Shown here: positions 1 to 10,064 of the stretch, in pieces | How the letters are laid out: the number at the start of each line of letters is the position of its first letter | Numbering within the stretch: the first letter of the stretch is position 1 | Assembly (NCBI GenBank): GCA_010405405.1 | Contig: MU004244.1 | Coordinates: 499,895-563,894, forward strand | Direction of reading: 5' to 3' | Source of the DNA: Microthyrium microscopicum | Lineage: Eukaryota > Ascomycota > Dothideomycetes > Microthyriales > Microthyriaceae | Length of the DNA stretch: 64,000 nt | Translations under genes and position numbers: made by a program | The notes under the pieces: model-generated | The model's input: only the letters and a program-made list of their open reading frames with translations | Database searches by the model: none | What the model was told of the DNA's origin: nothing

Positions 1-632
1 ATCCGGTGATGCTTCCAATTCTGGATCTACGCCTCCCTGTGCCAGCAGACGTGTCCTCCATCTGTTCCTCTACGATCTCCTCAGCTGGCTCCGGAATCCG
101 AGCAACCGACACTGAAGCCTTCTTCCTTTTCTTCTTGCCGCTGTAGGCCACCTCCGGCGTGCTTGGCAATCCTTCCATGTACCCCGACACGCGCGCATTC
201 ATCTGCTGATTTCGCTCAATCGCCGCAGACACCGGTCCTCCATCGTACGGCGGCGTGCTGATTTCTGATCCAGTGGAACTTGCGCGGCTCATCCGCCTAG
301 CACCCGAGACACTGGTCGATAGGCTTGGTCGTCTGCTGAGTGGAACACCGATTGGAACGCCACGAAATCTGGCAAAATCGCCATGACCGTCACTGCTTGT
401 GCTGGCTGCGCTGCTAACGCTGCCATGGCGATCAGAAGAGCCGCCGATTATCATGAACTCATGGTTGCTGAGGTCCCATCCGGCGCAGAATGGACAAAAG
501 TCACAGCGAATCTCCTGCATGGCATTAGTATGCGACCCAGGCTCGACAAGGGAGTCAACTCACCCATCCTTCCAATGCCAGTTTACCGGGACAAGTGGTT
601 AATGTTATGCCAGAAGCGCATGGTTGGATCAT
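1..632 (-). CDS. Unknown Ser/Arg-rich protein with an N-terminal Cys cluster (partial, 3' end off the window)
   Basis: Complement(<1..514, 564..632), reading from an ATG at 632. A 49-nt intron (563..515) has a GTGAGT donor, a CTAAT branch site and a CAG acceptor. The first exon encodes 23 residues; the second starts EIRCDFCPFCAGWDL, so Cys residues near positions 14, 27, 30 and 33 could bind a metal. After that the chain becomes low-complexity and Ser-rich (GSVSSAASTSSDGHG), with a basic stretch (GKKKRKK) that could be a nuclear signal. No stop is reached at the left edge. I recognise no family. The open frame across the intron, the splice signals and the biased but coding-like composition support a real gene; the function is unknown. 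Confidence 0.6.
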
Positions 633-3270
633 ATGATACCATCTGTGCTTGCAGGGAGTGGTCGCGTGGTTCAGGTCGACAAGACACATTTTCAGTGTTG
701 TATTCGAGGTTCCAAGATGGTGACGATGTAATGGCGGAGAATTACTGGTGGCAGTTATTCTTTGTTTTGAGCCTCATGGGATGTTGTTTGTGGGGTAAGC
801 GATAAGGCGTGGGTTCTTTGTGCTGTTACTTGATCTGCCTTCCCTGTTTCAAAGAAGTCGTACAAACGGCAGTCTGGACCAACAGAGGATTGACGTAGTC
901 CAATGACAAACGACTTTGGAGCACGTTTTGATAACGATCGATTGGTTGTTGCCTATCTTGGTATAGGTGTGACCTGAAGGGAGATTGAGATAAGTCGAAT
1001 GGGCAAGTGCGATCTATTATCGAGATCGGATGCTGCGAGATATAAGATATCAGAATCAAAACAGCAAGTAGACTCGAGCAGTGGGATCTATAATGCAAGT
1101 GTGCGGTAAGCAGAACGCCTCATGCAATGCAGTAACTTTCAGCTTCCAAGGCAATGGTAATTCACAATCTGGAAGTATGACTGAACTAGAACTGCAAGGC
1201 GTCGGGAGTCTGCATACCTTTATCAATTCCTGGTCAACTTGATGTTGGGAACAACTGCTAGTTATGTTAGATCATGGTCTAAAACAATCATATCACTTTC
1301 TCCTTGGCTTAGCCAAGATCTTATCCGCCACGTCTCTTGGGCCGTTGATCGTCTCACAGTTCCAAGCTCTATTAGGCAAACAACCGTTTGTGATGAGATT
1401 ATTAGCCGCGAGCCGCCCGACTGCCTAGAACTTCCAAGTCAATAGTAAAGCGATCAAAGTACAATACTCAATATCAATCGTCCCAGCCAATTCTTATGGC
1501 TTGGAAAGTACAATTATTGATAGTGATCGTAAGTATCATCCATCTAGGCATGCAGAACGAATCCTAGAAGAACGCCATTGGACACGATATAATGTTACCA
1601 TTCAGCCGGGCTAGAGCTACTCCTGTGACCTAATCAACTTGGGTCCAAGATATCTTCAAAACCTAAATCGAGACTCTGTCGAATTGGCAGTGTTGCTCAA
1701 AAACAGGGGTTCACTTGGCCGCCAAGTCCCACAAAACCTTGATCTTCCATCAAAATTTCTCCCTTTCGAAGCGAAGCCGAACCAGAAGATCTCGACAGAA
1801 CTACATTTTTCTCTGAAATGGTTCCACAAGCACGAGGGTCGTCGCGAGCAATGAGGGGCAGAACGTGCAAGTCTGGTTGGTAAAATACCCCTTTCCGTCA
1901 TCACGGTGAGCATGCAAGCAGCTGGCAAGAAAAAAATCTCTGCCCTCTGCCAGCAGCATCATTGTCAGTATTATGATTCCGATCGCGCCGGCGGCTCAAA
2001 ATTACTCAAACAATATCAGAGGCTAGAGCAGATGAGCTTTTGGGCCGATATCTGCCGGAGAGAGACCCATGCAGGTGAGCTGATGGATTCGATGGATTCG
2101 ATGGAGGTTGCGAACTTGCGAGGCTGATTTCCAAGATCAACTAAGATACTCATCCCTTCCCTCGGAACGAGCCTAGATATGCAGACCAGCCGCACTGCTT
2201 TACTGAGTAGCCGTCTAGTCCCTGTGCCGGGCAAAGAAATATGGTGCTTATATGCAAACGCGACAGCGCTTGGCCTGTATTGGATGGCTGCCGGTGCGGA
2301 TGCTCGGGTTGGTAGGGAAGGAGGCTTGATAATGCCAGTTTGATATTGATGCTGAATCCCTATCAACGACAAGTCGAAAGCGCGCATCAGATACTGGGGG
2401 CTATTTCATTGGAAGCAATGATAATTCAATGCAAAAGGCTCATCATACTACTGCATCCTTTTCTCTCTTTTCTCACGATTTTCTTTTGCGTTCTCAAACC
2501 CCATTTTATCTTTGCTGATTGTGACTACCATCTTGCGCTTGACGAGGACCCCTTGTATGCTCTACGATTTAGCCAGTTGTATGTAGAGTTTATTCCTTGA
2601 ACCCAAGAGTTAACCTGTATGCGCCTTGATCGCCCTCTTAGCTGTCACGGCCAAGATGCTTGGACTCTTTATCTGACCTTTGAGCCCCAGACATATAGAA
2701 GACTCAGCCTTGTTCATGGCCGCTCTGCGACAGTGGTGGTTCAATATATTCGACTTCGACCTGACTTGGCCTTTTCGCCCAGCTTAGGAGGCTTCTCACC
2801 TTTGTCTTGGGTTGAATCTCGAGATGATCGGCATATTGCAGCCACATGCATATCGATATTTAGCTTAGACTATAACCATTGGCAGGAACCGTTTAACGGT
2901 CTTACAACCACTTGGCGCAGAGCCACGTGCGAAAGTTCTTTTTCTTTGTTTCGGCTTCTATTTTCTACAGACCAACTTATCAACAGGGAGGTTTTGGGCG
3001 AAGGCGCCACCGCAATCAACGCAAAAAATTCAGAGACGAAATCAGCTCAGTCAGAAGATTATTAGAATATACATTTCCATTTCAAAAGAGCGAAAATAAT
3101 TCTGCGTAGTGATCCGATCGAACCTGTGACCTTCTGGTGGTACGCTCGACCAAAAGAGGAAACTCACGATAATTGAAAATGACAAAAAATACACCTCCAT
3201 ACCAATGGTATTATGCGCTGTTGAGGAAAGTGTAATAAAAGCCTCACCCGGCTTTTTCCCAATCATCTAG
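633..3270. other. Long stretch with no gene that I can support
   Basis: Several short open frames lie on both strands (for example 1639-1854, 2016-2387 and 2619-3065), but none shows a recognisable domain, a convincing splice structure or coding-like composition. A short tandem GATTCGATG run sits near 2088-2105. Around 3111-3170 (minus strand) there is a weak tRNA-like fragment with a GGTTCGATC B-box-like block. The first part presumably holds the promoter of the minus-strand gene ending at 632. Confidence 0.5.
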
Positions 3271-3396
3271 TTAGTCATCCACAAATATGTGGTGAATTAC
3301 CAGGCATCTGAGTTAGTCAGCCACAAACATGTGGTGAGTGGTCAGGCATCTGAATTAGTCATCCACATTTGATGTGGTGAGTAATCAGGTAATTGG
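3271..3396. repeat. Three tandem 42-bp units, each with a palindromic core
   Basis: Three contiguous units start with TTAGTCA at 3271, 3313 and 3355. Each contains an inverted repeat, CCACA-N4-TGTGG in units 1 and 2 and CCACAT-TTG-ATGTGG in unit 3. Units 1 and 2 also share a CAGGCATCTGA tail. The loops differ between units while the stems are kept (compensation is not visible because the stem bases are identical). No gene overlaps. It could be part of a degenerate transposon end or a cruciform-forming minisatellite. Confidence 0.85.
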
Positions 3397-3747
3397 CCCA
3401 AATGCTGACAAAGAACGATGGGGTCTTCAGCTCAAATTTGAAAGACATTTGGGCCACCTGTTGGTTAGTGAAAGAATATTGGCACAATTGTTGTATATAT
3501 GGTGCAATTCGAATTCCACACTTTGCAACCACCCATAGCTTTTAGAACCACGCCCCCTCTGATAAACAATGGCCCAGATAATTACAAAGCTGGTTCAAGA
3601 AATATATAATATATCAATGATTTACATATTTCCAATTATTCCAACATTTTTCGTAAAGTATCTTCCGGAATGGTCGTTTACGAAGACTAGGGGGTAACAT
3701 ATATTGAAGCATCAATGGAGACATTTGATACATTTCAACGAGGAAAC

Positions 3748-4337
3748 TCATGACACCCCCGATATGTCAAAGCCAAAGAAATCTAGATCATAGATGCTCC
3801 TATCGTTTGAACCATTTGAAGCATAATCCAGTGATTGTAGATAGAACGTGTCTCCCTTCCAGTTTCCATCTTCCGGAGAGATACCTATATCGGGGGAGAG
3901 TAATGTCTCGTTTTCTGCAGGACTTATAGGAGACTGCATTTGCTCCAATAATTGTCCGTTGGCATCCAGAACAGCCACTCCATATTTAAGCAAGCCTGCT
4001 CCTGTACTGCTAATACGTAGGATCCAGCGATATTCCGCAAGCAGTGCAATGTACGACTTGCGTTCCTCTTCATCCAGACTCGTAATTGTCAAGACTCTGG
4101 CGAAGATCCCAAGAATTGCTAGGCTGATACTCGAGGAGAAGTACCAGAAACCTCGGGAATGCTCTTGCTTCAGACGTTTCACAAAATCCAGCACAGATAC
4201 AAAGCGCATCTTCGCTGCCTGGCGCGTGATGAGTATCAAGTCCATGCTAGAATCCGGCATTCTATGCGAGCGTAGTATCGCCCGGTGTAGTGTGATCTCA
4301 GCTGTGTAGTATGCCACAGCAAATACTATAATTCCCA
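3748..4337 (-). pseudogene. C-terminal fragment of a Zn2Cys6-type fungal transcription factor (relic)
   Basis: The minus-strand frame ends in a stop at 3748. Its start, around AYYTAEITLHRAILRS, matches the late part of the fungal-specific transcription factor domain (PF04082-like family knowledge). No start codon or N-terminus precedes it. It is the natural continuation of the domain segment found on the opposite strand at 4534-4883, so the original gene was minus-strand and has been broken by an inversion. A MITE arm (4376-4453) lies immediately upstream. It is very unlikely to be functional. Confidence 0.75.
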
Positions 4338-4375
4338 TCACAATCGATCGATAGTGGTGGGATAGACGTAGTCCT

Positions 4376-4453
4376 TGGGAGACAAAGCACTCGATAACAA
4401 AGCGTGGCAGATGGGAGCCATAGAAGTCGATGGGGCACGCCAGTTATTTTGTC
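4376..4453 (-). mobile_element. MITE arm (family A) at a rearrangement breakpoint
   Basis: Read on the minus strand this is GACAAAATAACTGGCGTGCC followed by a block ending in GGCTCCCATC and then an internal stretch ending in GAGTGCTTTGTCTCCC. The same order of blocks occurs in the element at 28160-28373 and, in part, at 27413-27628. Only one arm is clear here. It sits between the inverted regulator fragment and the C-terminal fragment. Confidence 0.65.
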
Positions 4454-4533
4454 CTTCGCCTGGCTGTTCTCAGTAGCTTCATGGTACTCGTGAATCAAGC
4501 CGAGCGAACGTACACTGACCCAGATACTTGCAG

Positions 4534-4883
4534 TGGGGCGCCTTGGTCTATGGAAGACCATCAAACATCAGTAGTGATAACTGGAACGTTTACAACTGGA
4601 GGTGTCCGATTTCCCCGAGACTTCAGAAGATGACGACGAGGAAGGAAGTGCAGAGATTGAAAAAGGAAGACAAACCTTCATGGAAATGGTATCCCTCACC
4701 CAGATCGTGGCAGACATTCTTGATCAGTTCTTTACCTTGAAATCCGATCGGCGACGAGATCCACTATCTGCAGCTCTCGAAAGAGCAAAGCCGCTCCAAC
4801 TGAGGCTCAAGGAATGGTTTATGAATCTTCCACAGATTCTGTCAGTTGATGATACAAAGCCGCGAAGATTGTCATCCGTGGGA
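4534..4883 (+). pseudogene. Inverted middle segment of the same transcription factor (relic, frameshifted)
   Basis: A TACTTGCAG acceptor at 4525-4533 is followed by WGALVYGRPSNISSDNWNV, then a one-base frame change near 4590, then a segment containing MVSLTQIVADILDQFFTL and AKPLQLRLKEWFMNLPQ up to RLSSVG at about 4883. These blocks are typical of the middle of fungal Zn2Cys6 regulators, between YMQDK and the TEITLHRA block. Here they lie on the plus strand, while both neighbouring parts are on the minus strand. The frameshift and the orientation make this a pseudogene. Confidence 0.75.
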
Positions 4884-4907
4884 ACTTGGATACCTGCACT
4901 TTTGGAA

Positions 4908-4970
4908 GCGTTGATGGGAGCCATTGGAGTTGATTGGGGCACGCTGGTTATTTTGTCCACCAGTTGACCA
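4908..4970 (-). mobile_element. MITE arm (family A) inside the relic intron
   Basis: On the minus strand the block reads GGTCAACTGGTGGACAAAAT and continues to AATGGCTCCCATCAACGC. It matches the arm at 4376-4453 and the arms of the elements in the BTB cluster. It lies 15 nt inside an intron that starts with GTAAGC at 4985, at the other border of the inverted segment, and in the same orientation as the arm at 4376-4453. Confidence 0.65.
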
Positions 4971-4985
4971 GCAATGGAGGCTTAC

Positions 4986-5357
4986 TTTGTCTTGCATGTA
5001 TATGGCCCATGCGACGCGCTTTCGTACACCACGCTCCCAATCAGGAATCTTCCAATTAGAGCAGTTCAAGTTGATCCCTCGGATCTTAAAGAGGACATAG
5101 AAGACAAAGAATAGGGAGTTGATGTTTCCGAATTCGTTGCCTTTGAGTCCAATTTCAGTGCTGAAGCCAAAGATTACGGCATTGCCTAGCTACATAATAT
5201 GTTAGCAACAGAATTGAGGCAAATTAGTGGTAACACTTGCATTGGAGCGGTCTAAATAGTTCAGAACGAGAAACGCAAAGGCTTGGGGCATGAAGAACTT
5301 GTCGAACTTGCGTAAGCATGCCTTCTCCTTCACCGGGTCAATGTAGCAGAAAATCAT
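4986..5357 (-). pseudogene. Chimeric relic: MFS permease N-terminus fused to a transcription factor fragment
   Basis: From an ATG at 5357 the frame encodes a 39-residue start ending FLVLNYLDRSN, then a 51-nt GC-AG intron (5240..5190, GCAAGT donor), then GFSTEIGLKGNEFGNINSLF and FVFYVLFKI. This is the beginning of an ACS/Dal5-type MFS permease (family knowledge). At about 5085 the same frame passes without a stop into NWKIPDWERGVRKRVAWAIY-MQDK, a hallmark block of fungal Zn2Cys6 regulators, which ends at a GTAAGC donor (4985). The two families are never joined this way in intact genes, so this marks a deletion or rearrangement junction. Confidence 0.75.
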
Positions 5358-5657
5358 CTTACAAAATATATCTTACTTAGAATGTAGCATTGATACTAGA
5401 ATCTCAAGAGGTTATATCCGGTGAAATATGAGTAAGTAATCCTTAGATGCGAGTACTCGCACGAACCATGTTAACAGATCTAATTGATACATCAAATATC
5501 ATGATCTAATATACAAACCTTGACAATCCATCAGCGCTCCCAACGCCATGTAAATGCTCTCGCAAAAGAAGTTTTCCAAAAATCGAACCATAACGCTCCC
5601 GCTTTCAATTGGTATCATGAAGAAATCACAGAGCTCTTCTCGCCCCCAATATACCAG

Positions 5658-8135
5658 CTAAAACATCTCCCATCCCTGAATCTCCTGCCCCGTTAAGCGT
5701 CCTTTATCCCAATCCTTTCCATGTTCATACGATGCATCCATCGGCTCCTGATCAACTCCACAGTGATCCTCATGATCACGTCCACGGAACCATCCTAGAG
5801 CATACGTCTTGCCTATCTTCTCCAGATGTTTCGTCATCATGTCTGCATCTTTCCGCTCCGTGTCGATAAAGTCGTCCAACATGCGGCTCTGGTGGATGTA
5901 TGCTAGTACACCAGCGATGGAACCAGGCTGCCGCGGTAAAAAGACCCGTCCACGCCGGAGATATACGATACACGCGACTATGACTAGATAGATGAGAATT
6001 CCACCAGCGAGCGCGAAAGACGTCCAGAAGGAGCGGAATGTCTCGGTGCTATTTTGTCGGTCATCTGTTTCGTTGCCATCACCTCCATGGCCGGCGACGA
6101 ACTTCCTTCCGTCGACGGTAAACGAGGTTGCGCAGACGGTTAGAACTTCTGTGAGGATTGCGCCGAAGCTGACAGCTGCGATAAGCCAGTGGCGATTCAA
6201 GGCGGCTTTGAAGCTCAGATAGCCAGGGACAGTACCGGTGTAGTCCAGAGTGAGTGTTTTTGGGGGCGCGTTACGCTGTAAGAGGATATAATAAGGCTCG
6301 AGGACGCGCAATTCAATGTCGATGGCGCCCCAGCCGATTTTAACGCCGGTGGCGAGTGCGGTGAGAACCCAGGGGGTGCGGATTGTGACAATGTTGGCCT
6401 TTTGATCAAAGATGAAGAAGGGGAGGAGGGCGGCGACTACGACGATATAGAATACGTAGGGGATGCCGGTTATGAGACGGAGCATGACTGGATGTGGGTT
6501 TTCGTTCTTGTCTGGGGGCGTATGTTTCTCGCCTCGGACAAACTTACCCTGCCAGAGTGACGATTTGTGAAGGTTATATCGACGGGTGCGCAACTTGTCG
6601 TGGATACGGTTGTTGGTCGCAATGTCGAGACCCTTGAAGTCTACTAGAATGTGCGATTTGGTTGCCATGGCTGCTATGCCAGCAATTCCCTTTGGATCAC
6701 TGAGCAGACCTGACTTTCTTCGTAGTGCGAACAGGAGACAGATGCCGCATGTAGCTACTATAAGCAACGCCGCAGTCAGGCAACGTGAAAATATTGGATC
6801 CACCATAACTCGTTTGTCTTCTTTGCCGGTGGTGTACTTTGGTGTCACTTCGACTGCAGCTGATTGCAGAACTGCCAGGAGACTTCCAGATATGATAGCA
6901 GCTGTTGACGAACATACTACAGCCCATTGCTTATAGCGAATAGCTCGTAAAGGGATGAGATACGCCATGGCGGTAAGATAATCCAGATTAAGAGAAGCCC
7001 GTGCAATAGCCCCTTCGCGCTGTGAAAGTTGATAGTAGGGCTCCAGCCGTTTAACTTCGTAGTCAACAACCTGCCACATAACACCATACGTCACGAGAAT
7101 GATAGTTGGGAGATATTTCCATGTGAAATATGCCAGAATTGTTATGTCTTTGGGTGTCTGAAACTTGAGAAGTCCTTCCGAATTGCGTTGTGATATTTGA
7201 CAGAGAAATTCCTGCAGTCCTGCTAAGCTAATAGCAAGAATGACAAGGAGCGATATATAAGGCCATCGCATTGATATTGGTCTCCATGCCGGCTTCTCTG
7301 GATCCTCTGGAAAGTAGTATGAATTCAAATCACCACTTTGGGTAAATACTGTGTCCCGTCTCCCCGGCTGGTCTCCACCATCAAAAACACTAAGATCAAC
7401 TACACTCTCATGAATGGCGACAATCGCGTCTACTTTCTGCGCTTCCCGTTGTATGGCATTTCGAATTTGAGGATCTGTGGTCAGCGATTCTCCGCGTTTA
7501 TGACCAGGTTTTGATGCGACTGATGCGTTCATGACCATTGAGTCCATTCCACCTCCAAGTACATGATTGGCAACCGAAACCCCGCGAGGTATTGATAACT
7601 CGACCGTGGGTCCTTCAAATCCCGAGAGATCTATCCCAATATGCTCTCCAGGTTCCTCATCCAAGTTATCCAGTGTTTCATACCGTCCTCGCTTCGAGAG
7701 CTTCCCATCGCGCACAGATCCTATCCGATTCATTATCCCACGTGCTTTTGAAGGTGACGCTACATGTGCCTGTCCCGTCGCATCGAATCCAGAATCCTGC
7801 AACCGAGAATATGCAGTCCCCTCACCTAATGAAGGTAGTGCTGGCATAGACCCAAGGCTATACATCGAAGTTGTGCGCGACGGCGCCCATGTTGGTGACG
7901 CCAAATCCCCCGATTCCCCAAACTCGGATTCTGGAGGAGACACATCGCGTCGAACCGATCCATATCGACTTGGTAATCCACCGCCAGGAGTTGTGACGGA
8001 ATTCGCGGATGAGCGGCGTCGCGATGAGGATAGTAGATCTGAGAGGCGACTTTCGTTTGTCGAGGAGCGTCGCGGTTCTCTCGGTCGCTCAGGGGCTGGA
8101 CTGGCTATGCGCAGGGCATCGGGAAGGTTGGACAT
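5658..8135 (-). CDS. DUF3433-family integral membrane protein (825 aa)
   Basis: Single exon, ATG at 8135. The first ~270 residues are Ser/Pro/Arg-rich and probably cytosolic. Two related membrane modules follow, each with a shared signature: VKRLEPYYQLSQREGA then LDYLTAM around residues 365-390, and LRVLEPYYILLQRNAP then LDYTGTVPGYLSF around 610-640. About six hydrophobic helices surround them. The duplicated LEPYYxLxQR block is characteristic of the DUF3433 family, whose function is unknown. An in-frame stretch of ~44 codons continues after the stop (5657 down to ~5524), so the C-terminus may once have been longer. Confidence 0.85.
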   Translation of the reverse strand: MSNLPDALRIASPAPERPREPRRSSTNESRLSDLLSSSRRRSSANSVTTPGGGLPSRYGSVRRDVSPPESEFGESGDLASPTWAPSRTTSMYSLGSMPALPSLGEGTAYSRLQDSGFDATGQAHVASPSKARGIMNRIGSVRDGKLSKRGRYETLDNLDEEPGEHIGIDLSGFEGPTVELSIPRGVSVANHVLGGGMDSMVMNASVASKPGHKRGESLTTDPQIRNAIQREAQKVDAIVAIHESVVDLSVFDGGDQPGRRDTVFTQSGDLNSYYFPEDPEKPAWRPISMRWPYISLLVILAISLAGLQEFLCQISQRNSEGLLKFQTPKDITILAYFTWKYLPTIILVTYGVMWQVVDYEVKRLEPYYQLSQREGAIARASLNLDYLTAMAYLIPLRAIRYKQWAVVCSSTAAIISGSLLAVLQSAAVEVTPKYTTGKEDKRVMVDPIFSRCLTAALLIVATCGICLLFALRRKSGLLSDPKGIAGIAAMATKSHILVDFKGLDIATNNRIHDKLRTRRYNLHKSSLWQGKFVRGEKHTPPDKNENPHPVMLRLITGIPYVFYIVVVAALLPFFIFDQKANIVTIRTPWVLTALATGVKIGWGAIDIELRVLEPYYILLQRNAPPKTLTLDYTGTVPGYLSFKAALNRHWLIAAVSFGAILTEVLTVCATSFTVDGRKFVAGHGGDGNETDDRQNSTETFRSFWTSFALAGGILIYLVIVACIVYLRRGRVFLPRQPGSIAGVLAYIHQSRMLDDFIDTERKDADMMTKHLEKIGKTYALGWFRGRDHEDHCGVDQEPMDASYEHGKDWDKGRLTGQEIQGWEMF

Positions 8136-9596
8136 GGTCTGTTGGGTGATCGATGTTGGGATTTGAGCTCTATGCGACGAGTTCGCGGTTCAGGGGTACA
8201 CGCATACGGGTTGGTGATGTCGAGTTGATCAGCGCAATACGGCGCAGATTCTGATTTGTATTTTAAGACTGTAGGATGGATCGCACGAGCTGAAGCGTGG
8301 AGATTTTGTCCAGCAAGTGAATACGAGGGCGGCTCTAATTTTTCCAGTTGTAGCGAAGTTCTAGATTCTAGCGGGCGGCACAGCTTGAGGCTCGAAGTTG
8401 TACACGGACGGGTGGTTTATCGGGAGCAAACAACAGCAGTCAACTACATAAGCGACAGGCGGAGACAAACGAGTGAATGAAAGAAACAAGAGGGCGAAGT
8501 ACTAAGTATTAAGAATTAGCGGGAGGAAGAGGAGAGGCAGACGGAGGATATTGTCATCAGATGCTCTTGTGCAGTTGCCAGTGTGAGGCAGTGCCCACCA
8601 CCAAAAAGCAGCCAAGTCCAGCAACGATGCAGCTGGCAAGCCTCGTTGGACAAACAAACTCATGAAACATCCTCGAAAATGGAACTAAAAGGTCTAGTTT
8701 CCTGGCGATGTGGCGCACGTCTCGTCGCCAATAATCACAAAGGGATTGGTGGGTTGAATTTGGGGGCCTCGATTGTGCATGAACCAGGTCACCAATTCAT
8801 CCCTTCTCTCGAGAGTCGAGCCTCGTCGTTAGGCTGAGAGGATGTATTTGACATGGTCGTAGATCCTGGGTCCTAGGGATTCCGATGTTCATTGAAAGCT
8901 CTTCCTGCAATGGAAAAGGAGCTTGCTGAATCTCTTCGCGCTGCGAAAGCAGAGGGTGTCGAATCTCAACCCTTGGACTTCAACTTTGAACTTCTCAAAG
9001 AGAGAAAGGTCTCGTACACAGAGGAGTTATAAATAGCGCCACTTAATGCAGAAAAAGCAAGTCTTGGGTTCGTGGAGGGGCTCATAAATGGCAGACACTC
9101 ATCCATAATCCATTGCTAAACCGCATGATCCTTTTGCTGAATGCTCCTCTTCATTTTGGAGTTGGAGGTAACAGCCTAACAGGTAGTAGGATGGAGATGC
9201 ATGTGCGTAACCCTTGAGTTCTTTATGATCTGCAAGGCACTGATCATTATTGTAAGGCTCAAAGGCTGTCAAGCTGTCAGACATGGGGTGGCAGCCAGGC
9301 GGATTCTGAACGACAGATACATGTACTCTACGAGTCTACGTCTTCAGAGGTTATTCATCGACACAATATCCCACCTATTATGGGGCGGTGTAGATCGGTC
9401 GTCAACAGCTGCTATCGTGTATTGTGCAAGACAAGGATACATAGCCCAATGTCACTCCATTTTACTGGCTGAACCAAAGTGCGGGCAGCCTTGTATCTTC
9501 AAAGGGCGTAACATTTCCTGTACTTCTCCATTCATCACAAAACTTCAGGACGAAAGCTCTTAACCGTCCACCAACTTACCAGCGTTCTTAATCCTC
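8136..9596. other. Intergenic region; promoters and a short relic frame
   Basis: It holds the presumed divergent promoters of the DUF3433 gene (-) and the YCII gene (+). A 40-codon plus-strand frame at 8910-9032 (starting MEKELAESLRAAKAEGVES) has protein-like composition but no partner exons, and may be a gene remnant. Nothing else is supportable. Confidence 0.45.
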
Positions 9597-10043
9597 ATGT
9601 TCCATCGCCAATTGATATCCGCATCCTCTACTGTCCCAAGATTCCTCGCACGCACCATGTCGTCCGCTGCGCCGAAGACGGAGTGGCTGGTTATGGTTCC
9701 CGACAAGCCAAATGCACTGCAAAAGCGATTAGAAGTTCGCGCGTACGTATTTGGCCTCATTTCCGAATTGATTGATGTACTCAAAATCTACAGGAAGCAT
9801 TTGGAAAACATCACCCCAGCACACAAAGAAGGAAATGTGCCGATGGGCGGCGCATACCTCGCCGAACCACCAAAAGAAGGCGAGACTCCAAAAATGCTAG
9901 GCTCAGCAATGGTATTCCTAGCAAGCAGCAAAGAGGAAGTAGTAGAGCGGTTACGCGGTGATATTTACACGACTTCTGGGGTATGGGATGTGGATAATGC
10001 ACAGATTTGGCCGTTCAAGACTGCTATTCGATCTGGATTGTAG
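9597..10043 (+). CDS. YCII-related domain protein, probably mitochondrial
   Basis: Join(9597..9742, 9794..10043), 131 aa. The intron 9743..9793 (GTACGT..CTACAG) is 51 nt and stop-free, so an unspliced message would still read through in frame with 17 extra residues. After splicing the chain reads LEVRAKHLENITPAHKEG, the usual YCII (dimeric alpha-beta barrel) order, followed by PMGGAYL and the strand AMVFLASSKEEV. The first ~20 residues (MFHRQLISASSTVPRFLART) are basic, hydroxylated and free of acids, like a mitochondrial presequence; a second ATG at 9657 would give a cytosolic form. The enzymatic role of fungal YCII proteins is not established. It converges on the cupin gene 21 bp away. Confidence 0.85.
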   Translation: MFHRQLISASSTVPRFLARTMSSAAPKTEWLVMVPDKPNALQKRLEVRAYVFGLISELIDVLKIYRKHLENITPAHKEGNVPMGGAYLAEPPKEGETPKMLGSAMVFLASSKEEVVERLRGDIYTTSGVWDVDNAQIWPFKTAIRSGL

Positions 10044-10064
10044 ATACCTAATTGAGAAAAAATA

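Noticed and set aside
2619-3065. 148-codon plus-strand frame
   Set aside because: No domain, no coding-like composition and no splice partners; probably chance.
3111-3170. Minus-strand tRNA-like fragment with a GGTTCGATC B-box-like block and a CTC/GAG D-arm-like hairpin
   Set aside because: The anticodon arm is too short to exist, the T stem does not pair, and the acceptor stem has mismatches; it cannot be a tRNA gene and evidence for a SINE is too thin.
3271-3396. Possible CRISPR-like array
   Set aside because: The units are contiguous with no spacers, and this is a eukaryotic nuclear sequence; it is a plain tandem repeat.
7567-8166. 199-codon plus-strand frame
   Set aside because: It lies entirely antisense to the Ser/Arg-rich N-terminus of the DUF3433 gene and is a composition shadow.
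9201-9563. 120-codon plus-strand frame upstream of the YCII gene
   Set aside because: No protein-like features; it overlaps the expected promoter.
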